A stretch of 64,000 nt of DNA from Episyrphus balteatus (taxonomy: Eukaryota; Arthropoda; Insecta; Diptera; Syrphidae): positions 87,562,973 to 87,626,972 of the forward strand of contig NC_079134.1 in NCBI RefSeq assembly GCF_945859705.1. Reading direction: 5' to 3'. The notes beneath the pieces were generated by a model, which was not told where the DNA came from, did no database searches, and was given only the letters and a program-made list of their open reading frames with translations. The translations under genes and the position numbers were made by a program. Below are positions 50,346-62,963 of the stretch, in pieces (within the stretch, counting starts at the first letter, position 1; every line of letters starts with the position of its first letter).

Positions 50346-51495
50346 CCACAAAGTGCCCGATCGGGCCATTTGGCCCCCTATCTTATATTTTGGCCCTTTG
50401 CCCGGGCCAATGAGAAATGGCCCAACAATCCAAGTTTTAGTAGATTCATCTTCATATGGTGCTTAGTAATAATTAAAAGGCTTTACAAAATTAAATATAT
50501 ATCATCGCTATGCATCGCAACTACAATGTGTATTCACCACACATAAATAGGTACCTATGTAAACTGAATTAATTAATTTATCTCGTTTAGTAATTTGATT
50601 TTTCTCACGTCAGTTGTATTTATTTATTTTTAATAAGTGGCTCAAAGCTAAAAGATGTCTGTGAAGTAAAAGTTTAAAATGTTCATCTGTGTTTTTTTTT
50701 AATTTATTTTGTAAACTAATAAGATTTAACAAATGTATGGCCAATAAACCCCTTTTAAATATTTATCGTTTTTTGTGTCCCATGCAAAAACGTCATTTAA
50801 AATTTTAAAAGCCTGTTAAATGTTTATGAAATCGGCTATTATTGCTTTAAACAAATAAAAAAGAATAAATAAAATTTTTAATAAATTGCATTTTTATGTT
50901 TTTAGGAAAATTTTGTTAGTAAAATATTTGGCCCACAATTTTGTCAAATGGCCCTCAAAAAAATTCGAAATTGCCCTCTCTGCTTTTTTCTTCGCGGCAA
51001 CGCTGCTACTTACTACTCGGGTAAAATGGAATTCTTACTTTCACATGGTATTTTATACCGACTTTCACATTTTCATTTTTTTATAGTGAAAATGGTTGCT
51101 AAACATAATCGATCTACAGAGAGGAATAGTCTAAGAGCCAGGATCAGATTTCTTGCGTGAGAGGTAACCGATTCATATGAATGTCAGGCGTAGTCTGGGT
51201 CATGGTGATGACGAATACCTTAGTCTGCCTGCATTTATTTGGCGTTGGTTATATATAAATTTTAAGTGGTTACCCTCACTAAATCGATTTTCAGAAAAAT
51301 GGTACTTTTGATGCGCTTTTTCTCGACAACGCAACGATCTGTTCCAAGAATTTCTTGTAAGTATGCAATGTTTTGACCTGTAAGTATGCAAAGTTTTTAT
51401 CCTGCAGATATGCAATGTTTGTAACGCATAAGAAAAAAACATTACATTTCAATGTGAGGTTTCAATTAGCTCCCAATTTTCCACTCATCTTTAAT
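50346..51495. other. Non-coding DNA, GGCCCGGGCC-type words
   Basis: 50345-50420 has CGATCGGGCCATTTGGCCCC and CCCGGGCCAATG, and 50930-50985 TTTGGCCCACAATTTTGTCA and AATGGCCCTCA, which look like two ends of an old element. 51355-51425 has three GTAAGTATGCAATGTTT or GCAGATATGCAATGTTT repeats. No gene is recognised. Confidence 0.4.
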
Positions 51496-51570
51496 ATTCG
51501 AGCATGGTCTACTGGTAAGATGCTGGCTTGGTATGCAGAGGTACGTGGGATCGATTCCTGGCCGGGCAAT
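51496..51570 (+). pseudogene. tRNA-like sequence (tRNA relic or SINE head)
   Basis: TGGTCTACTGGTAAGATGC resembles a D arm with A box; GTGGGATCGATTCCTGGCC resembles a T arm with B box (51548-51558) about 35 bp on; GAGCATGG and CCGGGCAATG could be acceptor strands. The anticodon stem does not pair well, so a working tRNA is doubtful. An AT-rich tail follows, then the insertion point of inverted copy 2. Confidence 0.5.
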
Positions 51571-51615
51571 GTGATGAAAATAAAAAAATGTGTTCTTTTT
51601 CAATTAAAATAATAT

Positions 51616-54600
51616 CACAAATAATTATATACAGATATCTCATCTTCATAGAAAAAAGTGACATATGAAACTGAAAATCACCACTTTGAAGAGCTTTTAA
51701 AAAAGCTCTTTTCAATACAAAATTTGAGAAATTTTAAAATGCTTTTATTTCTCTTTGGAATTTTGATTATTTATTCTCTGATTCTCTTTTACGTGGTCTT
51801 TGAGAGTGAGTATCATGTGTTTTCACGGCTCTGCCTCAGACAGAGCGAGAAGATCTTTTTGTATGGATAGAAAAGAAAAAAAATCATGGGCATAACGATC
51901 TTGACTCTTGAGTTGGAATCGTTATTTTTCTGTATCTCTGAAATTTGTTCTTGTATTCTTGTTGTGTTTTTGCATTGCAAAATCGCGCTTTAACTGTTTC
52001 TTTTTTAAGGCGGGATTTTCGGAAGAAAAATAGAGCTGTGTGTGTGCAGATGGATTGTGGACGTATTTAAAAATAAAAACCTGAGCAATAAATGCATTTT
52101 TTTCTCTAATATTTTTTTTTTCATAAGCTAGGTTCAGGTTGAGATGAGGAATAAAAATATGAGGTGATTTGTGGTGTTGCAATATTGTTTGTCAATTAAA
52201 AAAATGGAAAGGCAAACAGAAAATCGTCGTATTTGAAGTATAAGAGCACAAAAGAAAAAAGCACTCAGATACGATTACAACTCAAGACCGTTGTGCACAT
52301 ATGTGTTTTTTTTTTCTGTCCATAGAAGTAGACCTTGTAGCTCGAGTATCGAGTCGTCCTGGCGCACGTTTTTTGTTTCTTTCTATCAAAAGAATATACG
52401 ATTGACGCTGGTCAGTCTGCCTCAACGAGAACGATTCATTAAAAAAAAAAAAACACAAAAAACTTACTCAGTAGTTCAGTACCTACTCACAAAAGATCTA
52501 TTAGAAGAGAAAGAAAGAATAAGGAATATGTAATAGTATCTACATACATATTTGGGTTGGTTTTTTGTTTTTGTTTATTTGTTTTTTTTTGCAATTTAGT
52601 TTTGTTTTTGTTTCCTTGGATGGCGCGATTGAGTAATTGTGTGTAGGTATGCAAAAGGATTGTGAATGCATTTTAAGAAAGTAGGTAGGTACCTAGTACT
52701 ACCTACCTGATCAATGAATGAAATTTTGTTCTTTAATATTTTTTCATAGGATACCTAGGTTAGGGTTAGGAATATACAAATGAGATCTGCTTTTGGGATA
52801 TTTTTTGGAAATCAAGGAAAAAAGAATGCATGCACAGTTTTATTTGTTTGCGCATTGATTTGGTTTGTGTTTTTGTTGAACTGGGGTATGAAATCATGAG
52901 TATCTAATTAGGTAGGTGAAACAGGTCGGACTGGGGCAAAAGGGCCCGGGTGCCAAAATGAAAAAGGGGCACCGCTGCATACAAAAAAAATTACAATACT
53001 ACAAAAATTTCTCGAAGAAGAAAAGAGATATTTAAGAGATTTAACGGATTTAGAAAGACAAGATTTAGTTCTTTTAGAAACCGTTACAAATTTATTTATA
53101 ACAAATAAACAAATGCTAAGAAATAACCTCGAAAACTGATAAAAAGCGGCATTTTCGATATTCTAACGGGATTATCTCAAAAACGTGTTGTGATAAAATT
53201 TTTTTGACTTCGGATTCGAGCTCAGCACCCAAAAAACCTAGGTATAGAAAAGTATATCTTGGTGTCTGTAACAAAAACCGTGTTGACCAGTGTTATCTAT
53301 AAATCAAGAACAGCGGAAACGGAGAACATTCAAATGTCTGGTTTGTCTTTGATCCATATTGCAGAACCAAATTAAATACCTTAATACCTACTAAATTGGA
53401 AAAAAAGGAAATAAATTCCTCCTTTATTTAGTTCTTTTATTTTTCATGTCTTGTAGATAAACGAAAGGAATTACACATTCTAATTTTGTTGTTGTTTCGT
53501 TTGTGTAGAGTTAAGAAAATTACTAATTTAACAATAAAATTATTTAGTGGAGTAACTGAAGCTAAAAAATGTTGTAAAGGGCGGAAACAGATCCGATATT
53601 CATGATCTTTTCTTACAAACGTCGGTAATTTAAAAATACTCTTATCTCTATGAAAAATTGCTTGACAAATTGCACTGCTTCCGTTTTGCTTTTAATATTT
53701 AAATTACTTAAGACTTTAATTTGTGTTTTGTTGGTTTTTTTTTTCAAAAAAAAAATGATATGAAAAGATTGCCTGAGTTGTTTGAAGACATTAGCGACAG
53801 AAGCAATTTTCTAACAAATTGACAAATTTCAAAATCAAGTATACGGAAATTAAAAGCAGTGTATTTGAGAAACTGTTCCCCAAACTCAGAATATTGAACT
53901 TATCTTTCATTTCTTTTAATATTTAGTAGGTACAGAAGAACGGTCACGTAGTGAGCAATTCCAGTGAAATTTAAACCCATAAAATTATGGAAATTATTAT
54001 AAGATACCTAAACCATAAAAAATGATTTAGTTACAACTAATCAATTTAATTCAGATGATAATTTAATACATAACATTTATTGATTCTGCATCAGCTACTA
54101 AGTACATTGATCAACAATATTTTTTTCGCGCAATATTCTTATATTATATGCATACAAAAGTGATTTATGCTGGGTGATTCAGGAGTAATGTGCCAAAAAG
54201 CTAGAGCGTGTAGGTTAGGTCGAGACAAGAAAAACATCGTATGGAAGGGAGGGTCTATTCCCCTTCGTTTAGCGGGGAGGGGCAATTTAAAAAAAAATTG
54301 AATAATTTTGGAAAAAAAATTATTCAAAATCAAAGGTTATACTAATAATAACGTGTTCCACCTTTTTGTAAAGCCAAAACCCTAGTCTTTTACAAATATT
54401 TCAAACAAAACCATTTTATGGCACAGTTTTTGAAAAATTAATTTTTATAATAAAAATTTTGAAAAAAAAAATTGGAAAAAAAAATTTCAAAGTAATTTTT
54501 TTCAAAATTTCATGTAATTAAGTACTAATTTAGTTTTTTAAATTCGATGCTCTTATTCATTTAACAAAAACAAAGAACCAAATTGAAAAATATTTTGTGA

Positions 54601-56319
54601 TTTTCGAAAAATTAACAAAAAACCAAAACTACTTTTTTCTCATAAACCTCTTTATTTTTGGTTTTTACATGGCTGGACTTGTTGATAAATTAATTTATGA
54701 AACATTAACCATTCGTCAACTATTTTTTAAACATTTAGACTTAATTAAGGATACAATAAAGTGATACCGTATTGGATTAATCCTGAATTGATCAACTTTT
54801 TTCATTGATAACACCTGAAAACTTACCTGAGAATTTTTCTTACTATGTCTGGGGTGCTCGTCCATGTAAAAACAAAAAATAAAGAGGTTTTTTAGAAAAA
54901 AGTAGTTTTGGTTTTTTGTTAATTTTTCGAAAATCACAAAATATTTTTCAATTTGGTTTTTTGTTTTTGTTTAAAAATGAATAAGAGCATCAAAATTAGT
55001 ACTTAATTACATGAAATTTAAAAAAAATTACTTTGAAATTTTTTTTTCAAAATTTTTATTTTAAAAATTAATGTTTATAAAAGACTAGGGTTTTGGCTTT
55101 ACAAACAGGTGTAACACGTTGTGTTACCCCCCCCCCCCCCCTCCCATACGATTTTTTTCTTGTCTCGACCTAACCTACACGCTCTAGCTTTTTGGCACAT
55201 TACTCCTGAATCACCCTGTATAATTGAATATGAATGAAAAGAAGTTTCAAAAAAATTCAAAAATTTTTGAGAAACCCGACCTTTTCTATAAAAGGTTTAT
55301 GTTGGTCCTAAAGCAAATTTTCCCTCTACGGAATCACTCTTAGTTACCAATTTTCAAGTAGGAAAATCGCTACAGATCGAGATAGAGGCAGACAGTCAAA
55401 ATTATTGCGAGACCCAATCTTCGCTTTTTGTTATCTCGAGTTCGATTTTTTTACGAATTCTTAAACCGCAAGTAAAATAAATTGCACGACTGGGGTCGCA
55501 CGTACTTGCTCTTATGCTTAAAGTAACTATAATGTTAAAGCTTTTTATTCAAGAAATTTAAAATTCGATATTTTGAAGAAATTTCATAAGTAGTATAAAA
55601 AAATTAAATCTGTTTTTATAATTAATAAAACTCCGTTTTAAAATATCTTTAAAAAAAAAAACAAATATGCCATTTTATTTCTCGTATAAAAAGGAATTTT
55701 TAGAAAAAAAATTTTGAAAATTGTAGGAGCCGTTTTTTAAAAAAATAATTTTTTATATATAAAATTTTTTTTTACATTTTTCAAAAAAAAAGTTGGTATG
55801 CCATTTTGAAGAAATAATTAATTTACACATAAAAACTAAATTTCAAAATTTTTCATTGATCCGTTTTCAAAAAATTGATTTTTCAAAAAAAAAATTTGAA
55901 ATATTTTTTAAAAAACCAAAAATGCGTTTTTTGAAAATTTTCTAAAATTTTAATATTATCTTTACTTACACACTTTTGTATAAAAATTTTCATTTAAATC
56001 GGGTTAATTTTGTACGAGATATTCAGAAACGAAAAAAACTGTTCTATGACAGGTACCGTTAATAACGGTACAAAAAATATTTTTTTTATTTAAAAAGTTG
56101 GCCCTTATGTGTAGTATTACACACAAAAATTTTAATCAAAATCGTTAGAGCCGTTTTTGAAAAAAATTAACTTTTCTATTTCCGTTATATGGCAGGTACC
56201 GTTAGTTTTGGTCATAAAAAAAAAAATTCGATTTCCCCTCTAGGGAATCACCAAAAACTGCTAACTACCAAGTTTGAAGAAAATCACTTCACTCGTTTAG
56301 GCTGCAGCTCCAGATAGAG

Positions 56320-56352
<33 letters not shown>

Positions 56353-57698
56353 ATTGCCGGACCCACTTTTTTGGCATTCTCCATCATCGTAATGTCATGT
56401 AAAATTGTTATCTCGAGTTCGATTTTTTTTACGAATCCTAAACTTGCCCTATAGTACCTATATCGCAAGTAAAAATGAGTTTAAATTTAAAAGAATATTT
56501 TTTGGAAAAAAAAAAACGTTTATTGCAACTGAAAAAAAATGCATCAATAAAAAAAATTGTATAAGGTACACCAGAAAAATATTTTCATTAAAAAAAATAA
56601 TTATTGCAACTGAAATTGTAAGAAGTTCGACGAATATTAAAAATTAACTATTTATTGCCCACACTTTGCATTGATTTGTTTTTTCTATGGAGAATTTTTT
56701 TTTATTTGCAATAGGTACAATTTTTTTTAAGGCAAAATATTGTTTTTGTCAATAAAGATGGTGCAATAGTATTTTTTTAATGCGAAACAATATCACGTTG
56801 CAGTATGCAGTAAGATGGTGCAATAGTATTTTTTTAATGCGAAACAATATCACGTTGCAGTAAATATTTGTTTTAAAAAAGATTTTTTACAACCCTGATT
56901 TTTTTTCTTGCTTCCATCAAAAAAATAAAGTTCATCTAAGAACTTGCTTACCTACCTATCCATCTACCAAAATTTTCACAGATTTAAGCGACGCATACAC
57001 ACCAGACACCACACTTGTGTGAACACCGGAGCGAACACACAAGTATCTTGTCTATGGGCCGCCTTATGCACGCAGACGTCATGTCGCCCAACGACATCGG
57101 CTTAATGTAGGTATAAGCAGATACGCACACTATGCTCATGTTCATATTTCACCAACACTCTGCACCTCATATCATGTATGTCTATATGTCTACACACAAT
57201 TGAACAATCTGATCGGTGCCCAGTGCCCATGAAATCTCAAAATCAGCCGACACTCTCTTATAAAATATTTTCAATTACATACAGCTTATGTACATATCGT
57301 CGGCGTAAAGCAAAATTGTTCTTAGTCCTTAAGGAATCCTATGTACTTAGAACAATTTTGCTTTACGCCGACGATGTATACCTATTTGAAATATTTCACA
57401 GAAGCTGATTGCTTGGAAAGTCAAAGACGAATTGAAATCACGTCTATCTACCCACTTGGTTGCACTCCTTTTTTTATTTTCGCGGGAGAGTGAGTAAGGT
57501 CATGGTCGTAAGAGATCCTTTTTATTGTTCTCTTTTTAAATTAAGCTTTAAATAAAGCTTTTTTGTCGGCTGAAAAATTCTCTTCTCCTTTTTGATTCCA
57601 ATTTAAAAAGCTCTTGTCGGCTGAAACGTGTCGGCTGGAAAAAATTTTGATGACAATTTTTTTGTATGGAATGCGATATCTGTATATAATTGTTTGTG
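51616..57698. mobile_element. 6.1-kb repeat element, inverted copy 2, TSD ATAATAT
   Basis: Reverse complement of 34009-40321. Termini CACAAATAATTATATACAG and CTGTATATAATTGTTTGTG; flanked by ATAATAT at 51609-51615 and 57699-57705, so this copy is an intact insertion. It lacks the 558-bp MITE of copy 1, has about 270 extra bp near 52690-52955 (GGGCCCGGGTGCC region) and a tandem duplication of about 60 bp at 56753-56868 (GATGGTGCAATAGTATTTTT). Nested: MITE 54172-55222, DINE-like 55490-56475, palindrome 57296-57375. No protein-coding gene. Confidence 0.9.
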
Positions 57699-57705
57699 AT
57701 AATAT

Positions 57706-59034
57706 TCTCATCATTTCAGAACAACAGAAAAAGCAGTGGAATTTCCAAAAAAGGAAAAGAAGCAAAATAGGAAAAAATTAAAATAGACAGAAACAGAAAA
57801 AATCAAAAGAAAATAAAAAAATGAAATAAAATTCAATAAATTCTTTTTCTTTTTTTATGCATAAATTCAACATCAACATCTTCTTCAACACCTTCAACAA
57901 CTTCTATAAGGCCTTATTATAACACCCTACGCAAGTAATCCGGTTTGTGCACTAGATAAACCCTCTGCAGGAAGACCTCCGTAAGGCCATTTTAAGCTGT
58001 TTGTCACAAGCTATTAGCTTGTGGATTACCTGTGAAGGAAAGTCCTATGTAATTTCGGTAAAATGGGCCAAAATGATTTGCATAAGACCTGTCCTTCTTG
58101 TTATGAAAGCCAAAAAATAGCTTGCATTGACCCTTATGAAAGCTAAATTGTTACTTGGGAACCATAAGTTGAATTTTAAATCATTGATGAATGATGGATG
58201 ATCTTGCCATTCATTATAGACAGTTCCAAAGCCGGAACGAACATGGAACGGTTCTTTTTTCGGTCGGAACTAGTGCCTGGAACTGGTTCCGCGGAACTAT
58301 AAAAAAAAATATTATGAAATTGAATATTTTTTCTTGATGACCGTTTAAAGCGATCAGGAAAACTTATGTCAGTTGACACAAACTTAATCTACCTACTAGT
58401 TCCGCGGAACTATCTATTTTTTCAGGAACATGCATCAAAAATGAAATTGAACCTTTTTTCCCCATGGTCGTTTAAAGCGATCAGGAAAACTTATGTCAGT
58501 TGACACAAACTTAATCTAACTATTCTTTTTTTTTTTCCTGGTTGATATAGAGACGAAAAAATTTTTCGTTTGCAATTTAGTTCCATGTCCATGAGCATGA
58601 TTCATAAGAGTGTAGTTGTGGTTTTGGTGTGTGAATTTTTGCCGCTCAACTCGTTCGCATCCATGTGTGATGGCTTTGGATGAGAATTCTATGACATGCG
58701 TGTGTGTAGTGTGTATTTCAAACAGAGACAGAGATATGTTCGCTTTCGTTTTGTTTTTTGTTCCTCTTCTTCTTTCTTTCTTTTGTGTGTGGCTGTGTCG
58801 GAAAATTTCTGCACAGTTTGTGAAGTCCACAAAACACTTATTGCAAAAAACTAATTGCTAATGAAAGATTAACATTTAATCTAAAATGTGGTCTAGGCAC
58901 ATTTTTATTTTTTAAATTTTGTTCATACCTTATTTTAATATTTATAACAGTTTTTGCAATATAGTCCAAAACAACTTTTATCTTGCATAGTTTTTGAGAA
59001 ACTGAAGTGGAAAACACTTATGATATATATTAAG
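57706..59034. other. Non-coding DNA with one direct repeat
   Basis: 58339-58391 and 58466-58519 are direct copies (CGTTTAAAGCGATCAGGAAA, CTTATGTCAGTTGACACAAA). Around them GGTTCCGCGGAACTAT and TAGTTCCGCGGAACTATC are palindromic. The rest, including 58590-58860, shows no exon or repeat that I recognise. Confidence 0.5.
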
Positions 59035-59190
59035 GTGGAGCGATTTAATTTTAATTTTTTATTTTCGAATTGGCATAGTAATAAAAAGTTGCGCCATTTA
59101 TAAACGAACAAAACTTTATGCTTAAAATTTTTAAATAGTTTCATTTTTAGGTGCCCCAAGCCCTCTGAATGATTAAAAAGGAGACTTTTT
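59035..59190 (+). mobile_element. 5' fragment of a DINE-like element
   Basis: About 150 bp (TTTTTATTTTCGAATTGGCA, TTATAAACGAACAAAACT, AGGTGCCCCAAGCCCTCTGA) match the start of the element at 13728-14331. The rest of the element is missing. 59191-59939 after it is AT-rich, with GTACAACCCACTC and GTACAACTGGCCCC words and no gene. Confidence 0.65.
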
Positions 59191-59942
59191 GACAGTTCAG
59201 CTAAAGCTGGTGGAAATTAATATGGTTTTCCAAAATGATTGGGGTGTTTTTTTTAAATTTGTTTTGGATGTGTTTGTGATGCTAAATAATAAATAAAATA
59301 ATAACACAGCTTTTATCACTTTTATGTGTATTTTTTAATACTTTATTATTTTTCATATATGAATACACAATTTTCTCTCTCTCAAAAAAAAAAAAACATA
59401 ACAAGAAACAAATAAAACAATCACCCAAGAATCCTCCTCGTCCTGATCAGATAACTTGATGAAGGTCCGGCCACCATTAGAAGTGGCAAAAAAACTATTT
59501 TCACTAAAATAATGCTTTATTTTTGTGTATTTTCTTCCAATTCACGATTAATAGATGGACGATACATTTTTACCAACTTTGTGCTTTATAAAATAACAAC
59601 AACTGACAGTGACATTAGGTATATACATATATGTATACTAAAATTTTCTTGTATATAAACCTAAACTGGGGTTCAGCTGACTCTCACTTGATCCACAACT
59701 GTACAACCCACTCAAAGTTGAACTTGGTTCAAGAGTTAACTCGAGCTGATCCGTGAGTTAACCCTCAATTTGTACAACTGGCCCCTATTGGTCAACTCTC
59801 TTGTTTACAATTTTTTTATTACGCTTATGCAATTTTACAGCTCCTCACTTTTTATTTTCTTTGTTTGTATGAGTAACAGTAACAACATGCGCAATATACA
59901 TATTACCTTCTATAAGTATACTATGTGACATGGTGATCATAA

Positions 59943-61001
59943 CACTGGTTAACAAGGGTTCAGTTGCCGGAACCAAAATATACTTTTCTGAAGGTTTTCG
60001 GTGTGCTGAAGTCGAATCCGAAGTCAACAAAATTCTAGCAGCTCGCGTTTTTGAAATATTACCGTTAGAAAATGCAAAAAAAACTACTACTTCAGACGTT
60101 TTTTTTTTTTCATGTAAGAAAATTTTTACGGTTTCTAAAAGACCTGTTTTTCTTCTTTCAAAATCTGTTTAAATCTTTTCGACCTCTTTCGTATAGGTTG
60201 AGATATCTTAAGATGAAGTAAGTGTGTTTTGCTCAAAAATCATAGAGGATGTAATAACTTTATAATACATTGGTAAGCCAAGCAACACAAGTGTCGTCGA
60301 AAAAATTTTAACTGTTGCTGACTACATATTTAATGCCCTTTTCAAAAATGTAATTAAAAGACTTTAATCAGCTCTAGTTTCTTGTTTCAGCAAAGTAGAT
60401 ATAAAACAGAAAAAAACATGTATTTACTTAGAAAAACTTTATTTAAAAAAATAAATTAACCATTAGTTTCCAAAAAACTTCGTTTTAAGGCTCTCCTCTG
60501 GTGTGCTGACTTTGGAAAATGACTTATAAGAGACCAACAATAGTCGGAGATCATATTCGTATCCCAGAAACCCTGGTATAAAGTTATTACATCCTCTATG
60601 ATTTTTGAGCAAAACACACTTACTTCATCTTAAGATATCTCGACCTATACGAAAGATATCGGAAAGATTTGAACAGATTTTTAAAGAAGAAAAACAGGTC
60701 TTTTAGAAACCGTAAAAATTTTCTTACATGAAAAAAAAAACGTCTGAAGTAGTAGTTTTTTTGAATTTTCTAACAGAAACCGTTACAATTTTAATTTTAA
60801 AAAATTTTCTTACATGAAAAAAAAACGTCCGAAATAGTCAAAAAAAAACGTTTTTTTTGCATTTTCTAACGGTAATATTTCAAAAACGCGAGCTGCTAGA
60901 ATTTTGTTGACTTCGGATTCGAGTTTAGCACACAGAAAACCTTCAGAAAAGTATATTTTGGTTCCGGCAACAAAAAAAAAGTTTAATTTTGTAAACCAGT
61001 G
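59943..61001. mobile_element. 1.06-kb palindromic MITE, TSD TAA
   Basis: Starts CACTGGTTAACAAGG, ends GTAAACCAGTG, flanked by TAA at 59940-59942 and 61002-61004. The two halves are long inverted repeats (about 300 bp), including GAGATATCTTAAGATGAAGT and AGTTATTACATCCTCTATG. The right arm has an internal duplication of the TTACATGAAAAAAAAACGTC segment. Same family as 20530-21537 and 61239-61855. Confidence 0.8.
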
Positions 61002-61238
61002 TAATGAATGCAAAAAAAGTATCTGCTGAAATGAATTTTTGAGATTAGGCCGTATGCGAATTGATAGGTCTTAACACGATTTTAGATCATAAAATTATGG
61101 TCAGACTTGTTCGGATTTGCACATTAAAAGGATATTCTGCATTTATTGCTGTCGCAGCAGTAAATTTTGTCAATTATGTAGGTATATTAGGTAACCTAAA
61201 ATAGAAATTGAAAATAGTTCCCATTCAGTTACTAACTA

Positions 61239-61855
61239 CACTGGTCAACAAAATTTAACTTTTTTTTGCCACAAGAACCAAGATATACTTTTTTACAGGT
61301 TTTTGATATGCTGAGTTCGAATCTGAAGTCAGAAATTTGATTGGGTTCCGTTTTTGAGATATTACCGTTATAAAATGCTAAAAAACGTCATTTTGGCTGT
61401 TTTCGAGCTTCTGTTTTTTTTTTGTGGGGTAATTCATTATAAACAAATTTGTATCGTTGATTATAAGAACAGATATTCTTCTTTCAAAAACTGTTTAAAT
61501 ATAATATCTCTTTTATTGCTCGAGATATCTTAAGTTTCAGTTAGTAAGCGAAAGAGAAACTAAATTTAATCTAAAGTTTAAGTCCCTGGTCATAAAATTT
61601 TTGCCACAAGAACCAAAATATACTATTCTAGAGGTTTTTAAGTCGCTTAACTCGAATCCGCAATCAGAAAAATCTAATAGCTTTCGTTCTTGTAATATAA
61701 CCGTTATAAAAAAAATGTGTTTGCATTTTATAACGTTAATATTTCAAGAACTGGAGGCCAATAGAATTTTTCTGATTGCGAATTCGAGTTCAGCACATCA
61801 AAACATATAAAAAAGTATTTTTTGGTTCTTGTGGCAAAACCTTGTTGACCAGTGC
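61239..61855. mobile_element. 617-bp MITE of the same family, TSD CTA
   Basis: Starts CACTGGTCAACAAAATTT, ends CCTTGTTGACCAGTG, flanked by CTA at 61236-61238 and 61856-61858. Inside, 61600-61700 and 61735-61855 form a secondary inverted pair with TTGCCACAAGAACC and GGTTCTTGTGGCAA. Non-coding. Confidence 0.8.
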
Positions 61856-61969
61856 TATACTTAGACTTACATACCTACCTAGAAATTAAATAAATAAAAA
61901 CACCCTAAAATTAAAATAACCACTTCCTTATTCATCCGGAACTTGAAAACATGCACAAATGCGTACCTA

Positions 61970-62225
61970 CCAGAGATCCAAATGAGTATGTTCGAACCTG
62001 TTCGAACAATTTCAATTTTTTAAAATGATCGTGCTCGATCGTTTTCTCTCTATACTCGTAAATCATCTTACTCATAAACAAAAATATTCACAAACAAAAC
62101 CATACAAATTTTTTGAACTCATGAACAGGGATAGGATCTTGTGGACCTAAAAGCTTAGAAAAAGGCAAAATAAAACTCCGAAAAAGGCATAAAAAGTCAA
62201 TTATTGAGAAAAAGAATGAAATATA
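61970..62225 (-). repeat. Two dispersed repeats: inverted copy of 12165-12330, then hAT-like fragment
   Basis: 61970-62125 is the reverse complement of 12165-12330. 62127-62225 matches the first 100 bp of the hAT-like element at 10587 (GGGATAGGATCTTGTGGACC, AAAAAGGCATAAAAA) in direct orientation and stops there, so it is a 3'-truncated copy. Confidence 0.7.
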
Positions 62226-62228
62226 AAA

Positions 62229-62963
62229 GTTAACTCCCTTCAAGCAAGAAAACTGAGTTCAACAAAGAAACTCCGAACTCAGACCGCGAAAATCGGGCTT
62301 GCACTCACACACTTGCAACTTTTTGTGTATGAACACAAAAGTCGAACGAGAATCGTGGTGAAAAAGTGCGAAAAGGAAAATTGACGAAGGAAAGACAAAG
62401 GGAACAGGAAAACAAAGCGTCAACTTCATTTTATTTTTTTTCTTGCAGTGTTTGTGGCGTGTCGTATGTCGCCTTGTTTAATATTAAATTAAATAAATAT
62501 TAAATAATATGGGATCATTTTAAGGCAAAAAAAGAATTTTTCGATAAAATATGGGTGAGTGTGCTCGCGCAGTGATTTTTTAAATAATAAACTAATCATA
62601 ATGTGTTTTTCTTAGGAAATCTTCTTCGGCAGCCTGACGCCACCAGCACCCACATACATTCAACATCCACAATTTGTCGAATTACATCGAGTTCTCCTGC
62701 CGCTGACCTTCACCAGAAAATAGTTATAAAAATTGTGTTTGTGAAAATAAAATAAAGAAAAGAAAAAAAAATAAAACAGTTTCAGTGAAAAAAAAAATAA
62801 ATCTTGTTCTTTTTTTGGTCGCAAATGCGAAACGTCATCCCTTTTTTATTCCTCTTTCTGGTAGGTTTTCGCTGCTCCGACTCAAGTCCGCCTGCGGCTT
62901 CGTTTTCTCGGAATGGAGATTTTCACCACACTAATACATATGCAATCGACTTCGCGGTGATTA
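62229..62963 (+). mobile_element. Terminus of the CCCTTCAAGC element, interrupted
   Basis: 62229-62350 matches the left terminus of the 17838-19945 element (CCCTTCAAGCAAGAAAACTG to ATCGTGGTGAAAAA). The arm appears to resume at about 62918-62963 (CACCACACTAATACATATGC, GACTTCGCGGTGATTATA). The 560 bp between would be an insertion, and it contains the candidate spliced unit. The non-LTR element of 62964-64000 follows directly. Confidence 0.55.
62449..62755 (+). CDS. Candidate small spliced gene, unrecognised
   Basis: Seen: a TTTTTTTTCTTGCAG acceptor ending at 62448; a 61-bp intron at 62555-62615 with GTGAGT donor, an ACTAAT branch-like word and a TTTTTCTTAG acceptor; overlapping AATAAA signals at 62746-62756. 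Two readings cross the junction. One begins at ATGG (62551) and gives 47 residues to a TAA at 62753-62755. The other is open from about 62494 without an ATG, reads KKEFFDKIW then EIFFGSLTPPAPTYIQHP, and stops at 62721-62723. The exon is richer in G+C than its surroundings. I do not recognise the protein. It may be the 3' end of a host gene, a captured fragment in a transposon, or chance. Confidence 0.35.

Noticed and set aside
34009..57698. A single giant Polinton-like transposon with 6-kb TIRs
   Set aside because: Each arm has its own inverted ends, copy 2 has its own TSD, and the interior has no integrase, polymerase B or capsid-type genes.
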